In this document: piece by piece, positions 56,881-64,000 of the stretch
How positions within the stretch are numbered: the first letter of the stretch is position 1
Layout: every line of letters starts with the position of its first letter
Source of the DNA: Anomaloglossus baeobatrachus
Lineage: Eukaryota > Chordata > Amphibia > Anura > Aromobatidae
Assembly (NCBI RefSeq): GCF_048569485.1
Contig: NC_134355.1
Coordinates: 392,993,422 to 393,057,421 of the forward strand
DNA: 64,000 nt
Direction of reading: 5' to 3'
Made by a program: the position numbers and the translations under genes
Notes under the pieces: generated by a model
What the model was told of the DNA's origin: nothing
The model's input: the letters and a program-made list of their open reading frames with translations, nothing else
Databases searched by the model: none

Positions 56881-59800
56881 TTATGACTTTCTTTCACTAC
56901 TACTTTTCTAGCCCCTTTCACACTGAATAAATATTTAAACACCAATTTACTTACAATGTGTATAGATTTCCAGTAAAGTGGAATCTCATATAAGTACTAT
57001 CAGGATTTAAAACAACACGTAAGTAGGAAATTTGAGGCTAATGGTCAGTCAAAAAATTTGCAAAATTATGACTTTTTTAATATAAATGAAATACAGGGAA
57101 TTGAAAAACATTACAAGAATGTTTTTAAAAAAATTCAACATGAAAATTTTGTTATTTAGTGATTAAAAATTTAATTTAGGAGTTATATAGAGTCCCATCA
57201 TCATAGGTTTCAGTGATGGACTTCCAAATGATCTTCTCACATGGATCTATCATCAATCATAAAATTATTTTGACAGAATTTAAGCGCTATTTAGTCATAC
57301 TGATTTCTCATTGTTATTTTGTTCACATTAATATTCATACTTATACATACACTAAGGCCCCTAGTTTCAGTAAAAGCTTGGTAATTGTACCAATTTGTAA
57401 ACAGTAGACATCTGAAAACAATTTTAACCAGTACATTCTAAGACTAGACTGATATGCTTTAGTTTTAGCATTGAAAACAACTCATAAAATTGACCCAAGC
57501 TATGGTTGTCCTACAGATACCAGTAATATTAGTGTTATCGATAAAGTGTCATCACATTCACATTAATTCCAGAATGATAGCAATGTAATAAAAGCCATTC
57601 ATTAATTTTAGTAAAACGAACTGGAATTTCAAATAATATAATTAATATCTTCACCTAAATGTATTTGAAGAACAAAACTCTAATTAAAATGGGCTTTACA
57701 GGATGGCTTTTTCATGCTGTGGCTTCCTTCCATAGCTGATAGGTGTGAGTGCCAAGAGGTGGAATCTACCAATCTGACATTAAAGGCATATCCTAAGGAT
57801 TGGGCACAAACAATGTCATCCTGGAAAACCACTTTAATAATATACTGGGGAATGTTATATCTTTACTGGTAGACATTAACTTTTTTTTTCTTGCCTCTCA
57901 GTACAGTGCCATTCCCTCGATGAGCTGAAACTTGAGACAGACTGGTTACTAAAGACATAAGGAACAGCTGCAGCCTTACATTGTGAAGTCAGGCCACACT
58001 TTCCAAATAATAAATCTGTCATGTAGGAATGGCATTGAGTCAGGGGGAAAGAAAAGGGGGAAAGAGTCATTTTATTTAGGTATTTTTTAAAAAATAAGCT
58101 TAGGTGCAGATATATGTAATTTGACATGGTGTTTAGTAAGATGAAATTAGAAATTTCCTAATACGAACTGCATACGTTGGGCCTGATTCATCAAAGCTTT
58201 CCTGCCAGTAAAATTCTGGTGTAAAAGCTTGGAAAAGCTGCTAAGTTTAGGCACAACTCAGGATTTTGTGACTTTTGCCATTTTCATTCCAGGTTCTCCA
58301 GATCAAACAAAATAGTTGAAGCCGATAGGGGTAGGATGCAACAACTCAACTAATTCATCACAAGCTGGGGCATTCTGTACTCCAGAAATCCTATTCCAGT
58401 TTCTGACTGTGGTGAGAGTTCTGGTGCACACCATTTGTCAGAGACTTCAGATTTCTGAGGATGCTTGCACCTTTTCATCCATCAGGAGCATTTGACTCCA
58501 ACATGCCCCCTAATCAAGACCGCCATGAACAACACTGGTCTTTATGAATTTCTGAGATGTGATGATCCTTGTGTACTTACATTTGTAATCCATGTAAGAG
58601 AAGCTGTGTAATTCAGATGTTAAAATGAGCATTTTATGAGTGCAGCTATTTAGTGAGAGAGTTTAAGTCTGCTGAAACGCTACCTACTTAGCCTGACTGA
58701 CAGCTGTAGCTTGTAATGGGCAGAATGCGATTTCAGCAGCAGGAAATACATTGAGGAGTTGTCAATCAGTCTAGGTGGGCAGGGACTAAGTTTAAACTAT
58801 GACTTGGCCTTTCAAAGGTTACGACTTCATAACTTTGTTGAGTGTATCGGTTAAGCTGTTAGTCATTGTATTCCTAGCAGTCAGACTGTTGGGCTTTGAG
58901 ATTGGCCATTTACTAAAACCAGTCAAGGCATTTGTATCTATTTTTTCTGGTTGGACATCTTCCCATAGATAATTTGTTTCTTTGAAAGTACTTGGAATTT
59001 TATGTTCTATTTCCATCCTTTGTGGATGAACTTTATTCACAAATACTACACCATTGCAACTGTTTTCCTATCTATACTACACCATCCAATATAAATATTC
59101 ACACACTTGTCTATTAAAAGTATACCACACCGTGGAAATACCCCTTGTAACATTTCCTTAGAAAAATACAATTACAAGCTATTGTCAGAACTTTTGAAAA
59201 ATATGGATTTGATTTTCCCAGTGAGTGTTTAATAATTCAAAAGAATGTGATACAGATAACAAGCAAAGCTAGAATAAAGAGACTAGGCAAGTGCAGAAGA
59301 GATTAATTTGTTTGTAGCCAAACACAATTTTCTTCCAGTCTATAGTATACATAGGCTGAATTTGCATATTAAGAAAGCGCACAGCTTTTGTTTTTGAATT
59401 TCTGACCTTGCGGGGATAAAATGTATTCAGATTTAGTTATGTACTTTGTCACACTGCTTGCCCACATTTTATGAGAAAATAACATCTTCTCAACTATACA
59501 ACAGGCACCAAATAATAATAAATAAATACAAACTAATGTAAAAAATATGTGACATGTACTTAGCCAACAACCTGATATTTGGGTCCCATAGTTGCATAGC
59601 TTAAAATGCTTTACTTTAACAAGCTACTTCCTTTATTAGGTTAGTAATGGGATTGCCTTGATCATATATTATATTCCATTGCTGTTAAAATATTTTGGAA
59701 TAATTTGCAATAATTGCATATACTGATAAATTATTGAGCATACTGAGTATTATAAAAAGATGTACTTTATAAAATGGAAAATTTTAAAGATTGTAAACAT

Positions 59801-59884
59801 TGAGTACCCAGAGTTGCCAAAAACATGGGATACTATATAATGGTTCATAGCAGGAGTAAATAAAAGCAAGCCTAACATATGCCG
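56881..59884. other. Non-coding stretch
   Basis: Three kilobases of AT-rich sequence. Pieces near 57700-57840 look like a MITE remnant. No exon with collagen triplets and no other recognisable coding segment was seen. Confidence 0.45.
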
Positions 59885-60235
59885 CAGACAGTGGCGTAAC
59901 TGGAATCTGATGAGGCCTGGTGCAGAGTTTGAGCCCCCCGTTTGTTCATCAGATGTATGCGTGGCCACTTATAGCACTTGCAGCTGTCACACCTGTCAGC
60001 ATATTCTCTGCTCCTCCCCATGCCCAGGATTGTGTGTGTGGGGAGCAATGAATATTCATAGCCTTAATCGGTGGCCGGCAGATTGCAGTGCAGGGGTCTC
60101 ACATCCATCTGAATCAGGGGCTGGGGCCGACGGGCCCCCTGCATCCCTGAGCCTGGTCGTAGTGGCGACCTCTGTGGCCGTGGTTGTTACGCCTCTGGAA
60201 GCAGATTTGCTTTGAGTTTTTGTTTGATCACTAAA
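59885..60235. repeat. Dispersed repeat beginning GTGGCGTAACTGGAAT
   Basis: GC-richer block whose start resembles the inverse of the sequence at 40760-40790. The frame of about 100 codons inside is probably chance. Confidence 0.45.
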
Positions 60236-61715
60236 TGTTTGATATATGCAGGTCTCGTGTCTGGAACCATTAGCTATCTTTAGAACAAGGGTCCTCTGAA
60301 CTCATACTGAGCTGGCATCGGCCAAAAGATGGTGACCAATGAGAAACTCACTTAATTCATTGCTTTTGGAGTTCCAAATAGAGCAGAACAGATATGGATA
60401 TGGAAATGTCTCATAAAATATTTCCTTTAACAACTTTTTACTCCACTCCAGCCGGTAGCAGACTGGTAGAATTTTGCTAACTGTATAGATAAGCAATCTG
60501 AATGCCAATTTAGAAAAAATTATTTTATTTCTGAAACCATAGTTGATAACAATTTAACAATATAGAGAAAGGCACTGTGATAACCAACAAAGCTCAACCC
60601 CGCTCAACACTTTAACATATACTATTACAGCTAGACCCACATACAGTATGAGATAATCGTACCCATATAATCCAGTAGTCAATGGAATATAAGGCATTAG
60701 TTATGTACATATCAACAAATGTCACTCATAAACATGGGCAAATTTGTAGAAGTGCAAAATCCAATGAAGATCATATAAATTAACATTTTATTGGCCAAAA
60801 GTTGTTAAGTCCAACTATCTCATAAACATGCAAACTTGGCTGGGCAGAGCGAAAATGTTTATTTCAATAGGAAGAAGAGATAATCACTCACACTAGCTTA
60901 TCTCTTACATGCCACTAAATTGACAGAATCCTCTTTACACAAAATCCGCTTCTTGGTGAGACACAAGAGATCCCAACACATATGATACTGTCTGCCAGTC
61001 CTGCTTTAAAGGGTTATTTTCATCTTCATAATTGGATGTTATTTGTTAAAACAGGCACTTTTGCAGTTTACTATTTATAAAAATTGGCATATTAACATTT
61101 TCTTGTTGTTTACTGCTCATTGCCTGACTGACCACCACTGCTATTTAGCCGCAACGCGCTGTGCTGAAGCTGACCTTAATTATATTGTAACAGCGAGCTC
61201 CTGCTTACAAAAGAGCTTGTAAACACTGCGTATGAGCTGATATTTATTGATGGTCGGTTACCAATCAAAAGAGCTGTAAACAACTGCTGAAAATTATAAT
61301 AATTAGTAAATTGCAAAATTGCTTGTATTTACACGCATTATCCAACCAAGCATTTATGAAGTCAGGAATAATCCTTTTATGTTATGTCTATAACCTTAAA
61401 TGTTTAACACTATCCTGCTAGTTTTCTCAAAATTATTTACCAAACTGTACATGAATTAGTAGAATAAAATTTCCAGGTTTTCTTTCCTGAAACTTAATTT
61501 CACAGTGTTACTAAATGTGGAAGTATTTAAAGAGAAGTCTTCTGTAAACTGTTTTCATATTCCAAAGTGTCTGAGGTATAAATGAAGATTAGCATTCAGT
61601 ATGAAAATCATGAAGCCTTTCGCATAAGCATATTCTAAAACTGGAATTGGTGGGAAATTCATTCGGAACAACAATTAATATCTCTATTCTATAGCTAAAA
61701 CCCAAACATGAATAC
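60236..61715. other. Non-coding stretch with a MITE remnant
   Basis: Around 61010 the text TTTAAAGGGTTATTTTCATC resembles a TTAA-type MITE end; no clear partner. Otherwise unremarkable. Confidence 0.4.
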
Positions 61716-61979
61716 TAGTGATGAGCGAGAATGGCCATGCTCCGGTGCTCGGTACTTGTAACAAGCAGTTGGAGGCTTAGATAGATGTGACTCAAGTACA
61801 CAAGTGTAATGGAATTCAATGGGGGACTGAAGCATTTTTCCAAGAAAACTTCCCAAAAAATTCTCGAGTCCCTCATTGACTTCCATCATACTCTGGTACT
61901 TGAGTCATGCCCAACCGAGCACCCAACTACTCGTTACAAGTACCAAGCACCCAAGCATGGTAGTGCTCACTCCTCACTA
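61716..61979. mobile_element. Short hAT MITE, 264 bp
   Basis: Ends TAGTGATGAGCGAGAATG and GTGCTCACTCCTCACTA. The left end is nearly identical to the first 13 bases of the 8.3-kb element. Flanks ATGAATAC and ATTACTAC agree at six of eight positions. GTACTTG / CAAGTAC words inside form a long imperfect palindrome. Confidence 0.85.
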
Positions 61980-63267
61980 ATTACTACACAGCAAAAGCCA
62001 AGCAGTAAACTCAAAGTGTAAACTGAGAACAGGAGGTATTCTGTGTTTTGTTTTTGCAAAAAGTTACATTGAATTATAGATCCATATCCATATACAGTAT
62101 ACAGTAGATGCCTCCACAGTGACATAGGAGAATTTTCCATATGTTAGATGGGACAGAACACAATAACACAAAACGAATACACTTTTTTCTTTTTTTTAGA
62201 CTAACCCTTAATTAAGCATTTTCTTACTAAAGTTAGAATATCAGTATAATCACTGTCAGCAACAGCTGAACTACAATACTGTATGTGAATTTTATAGTTC
62301 TCTCCACTGGCCTATATAAAAACAATATCTCCTAATACGTTTATGTAGTTTGATGAAATATGACTTTGTAATTTAAAAGGCAAAAATTATTATGGCGTTT
62401 GAGTCCTATGAATATGTCCTACTGATATGATACCAGTCATTCCATTGCCTGATTGAGGAATAGAAAATAATAAGAGATCACTGTCCTCATGCCAAAATAT
62501 GGGCCCACTGGAAAATTATCTATACCCAGGTCACTCACTACTAATCCATTATTTGTGACCAGGAGCACTTGTTCAAATGCAGAGTCATCAATAATCACAA
62601 AATTGCAAACATATCCAAAAAGCAAAAGTTTAGATCAGAGGTTCACAACCTACGACCTAAGGGTCACAATACTTTTCTGGGCAAGCCCCAACCATCTGGA
62701 CATAGACATACTATTTGGACTCTGCTGGTTTCAGACACTATTCCTTGCCAGAGAGAAGAAGTGTAGTGTATAGTGCAGATCAATGACAGATAAGTTCACT
62801 ATGTGTCCCTCTCTGGAATCCCAAAATATTAATAGACTTTTTTGGGGGGCCACTGTGTAGCACTCCAGAAAGAAGTTGATGACAAGGTGTCCATACATGA
62901 ATGAGGCTCTCTTCAATGTAGTTTTATGGGAGAGTAAAGCAGATTTGAGCAACTCACGATAAGTACAGCATGTATGATCTCTTCCTTTCTAGAATACAGA
63001 CAGGTGAGAAGGTGACCCCTCACTTGCATATACTTCACATATAGGTCATTTAACTAAAATATTTAATTAAAATCCCTGATCCTAATTTAGCTTCTATTTA
63101 TTCCATCTGAAAATGTGGCTCTTAGACCTTTATAGTAGAAAAGGTTATTCTTGCCTAATTTAGATATATAGGTATATTCTTTATTATAAATATCTTCTTT
63201 TTCTATATAGTGCAGTTCCACATGGTTTACTTATACCAGCCTATGATTGAAAAGAAAGCAACTAAAG
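61980..63267. other. Non-coding stretch
   Basis: Near 62635 the text AGAGGTTCACAACCTACGAC resembles a dispersed repeat. No gene recognised; overlapping frames at 62437-62952 lack family resemblance. Confidence 0.4.
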
Positions 63268-63828
63268 CCGGCGTCACACGTGCTGATATGTCATGCGATC
63301 GCATGAGCGATCGCACCCGCCCAATCGTTTGTGCGTCACGGGAAATTTGTTGCCCGTGTCGCAGAAAGTCGTTAACCCCCTTCACACGTACTTACCTCCT
63401 AAACGACCTCGCTGTGGGCGGCGAACATCCTCTTCCTGAAGGGGGAGAGACGTTTGGCGTCACAGCGACGTCACACAGCGGCTGCCCAACAGAAGCGGAG
63501 GGGTGGAGATGACATCCCGCTCACCTCCATCCTTCCACTTTGCCGGAGGCCGCAGGTAAGCTGCAGTTCGTCGTTCCCGAGGTGTCACATGGAGCGACGT
63601 GTGCTGCCTCGGGAATGATGAACAACCGGCACGCAGAAGGAGGAACGAGTTTATGAAAATGAGCGACGTGTCAACGAGCAATGATAAGGTGAGTATTTTT
63701 GCTCGTTAACAGTCGCTCATAGCTGTCACACGCTACGATACGTCAAACGATGCCAGATGTGCGTCACGGAATCCGTAACCCTGACGACATATCGCCTGAT
63801 ATATCGTAGCGCGTGATGGGGCCTTAAA
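63268..63828. mobile_element. MITE with GCGATCGC-rich ends, copy 2
   Basis: The left end GCCGGCGTCACACGTGCTGA is imperfectly mirrored by TAGCGCGTGATGGGGCC. The internal sequence aligns by eye with 15118-15676 (GTGCGTCACGG, GTCACAGCGACGTCACAC, CGACGTGTCAACGA). Non-coding frames on both strands arise from its GC content. Confidence 0.7.
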
Positions 63829-64000
63829 AGTGTGAAGTTGTCTGGACTTACAGCCATATACAACATTTTGGGTACAAATTTTCACTCTGATTTATTTGTG
63901 CAGCAATGTTTGTAATTTTGTAATTCGTTTTATCTCCACATTTCTAAATCATATGTGACTACTGGCTCCTGATCATCACTTCATGTTGGACAAGTCAAAC
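63829..64000. other. Window edge
   Basis: Nothing recognised in the last 170 bases. Confidence 0.5.

Noticed and set aside
49686-64000. Further collagen exons upstream in gene orientation
   Set aside because: No minus-strand Gly-X-Y run with flanking splice sites was found by reading; the remaining exons probably lie past the window.

Overview
This is vertebrate nuclear DNA. AT-rich non-coding stretches are packed with interspersed repeats: three Tc1-like transposons of IR/DR type, an 8.3-kb hAT element, TTAA-flanked and hAT-type MITEs, an LTR element, L2-type LINE tails and minisatellites. The repeat families, recalled from memory rather than searched, fit an amphibian, most likely a neobatrachian frog with a large genome. 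No bacterial operon, CRISPR array, tRNA or rRNA gene was seen.

Left third (1-21 kb). A 1.2-kb minisatellite with a 30-bp unit opens the window. A nested cluster follows: a retropseudogene-like copy of the FXR/FMRP KH domains (8826-9995, minus) is joined in frame to the C-terminal dimerisation segment of a hAT transposase. That hAT segment is split by a non-autonomous LTR retrotransposon (4573-8701) with a CTTG target duplication. Next is a Tc1-like element in minus orientation (about 10005-14684). Its middle is replaced by 3.4 kb of other sequence, mostly minisatellite, and that minisatellite was itself invaded by a second, nearly intact Tc1-like element (11489-13139). A third Tc1-like copy lies at 16123-17674, and a 987-bp foldback MITE at 18316-19302.

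Middle (21.2-29.6 kb). One complete hAT transposon fills 21248-29553 and is bounded by a perfect 8-bp target duplication (GTAATAAT). On the minus strand it carries a transposase with a BED zinc finger, DDE residues and hATC. An 814-bp insertion with a 9-10 bp duplication, one frameshift and one stop interrupt the gene. A 118-bp tandem array lies downstream of the gene. Upstream is an array of about 180-bp monomers in which an L2-type tail has been co-amplified three times. Small MITEs with related ends (consensus YAGWGATGAGCGA) occur at 44.1, 48.1, 53.9 and 61.7 kb, so this element or a relative may have mobilised them.

Right half (30-64 kb). Mostly non-coding sequence with MITEs, a decayed Tc1-like element (40888-42415) and a mariner-type MITE. 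The only host gene I can support is a fibril-associated (FACIT) collagen on the minus strand: an internal Gly-X-Y exon at 49606-49683 and the terminal exon at 45962-46083, which carries the Cys-x4-Cys signature and the stop codon. Its 5' exons must lie beyond the right edge of the window.
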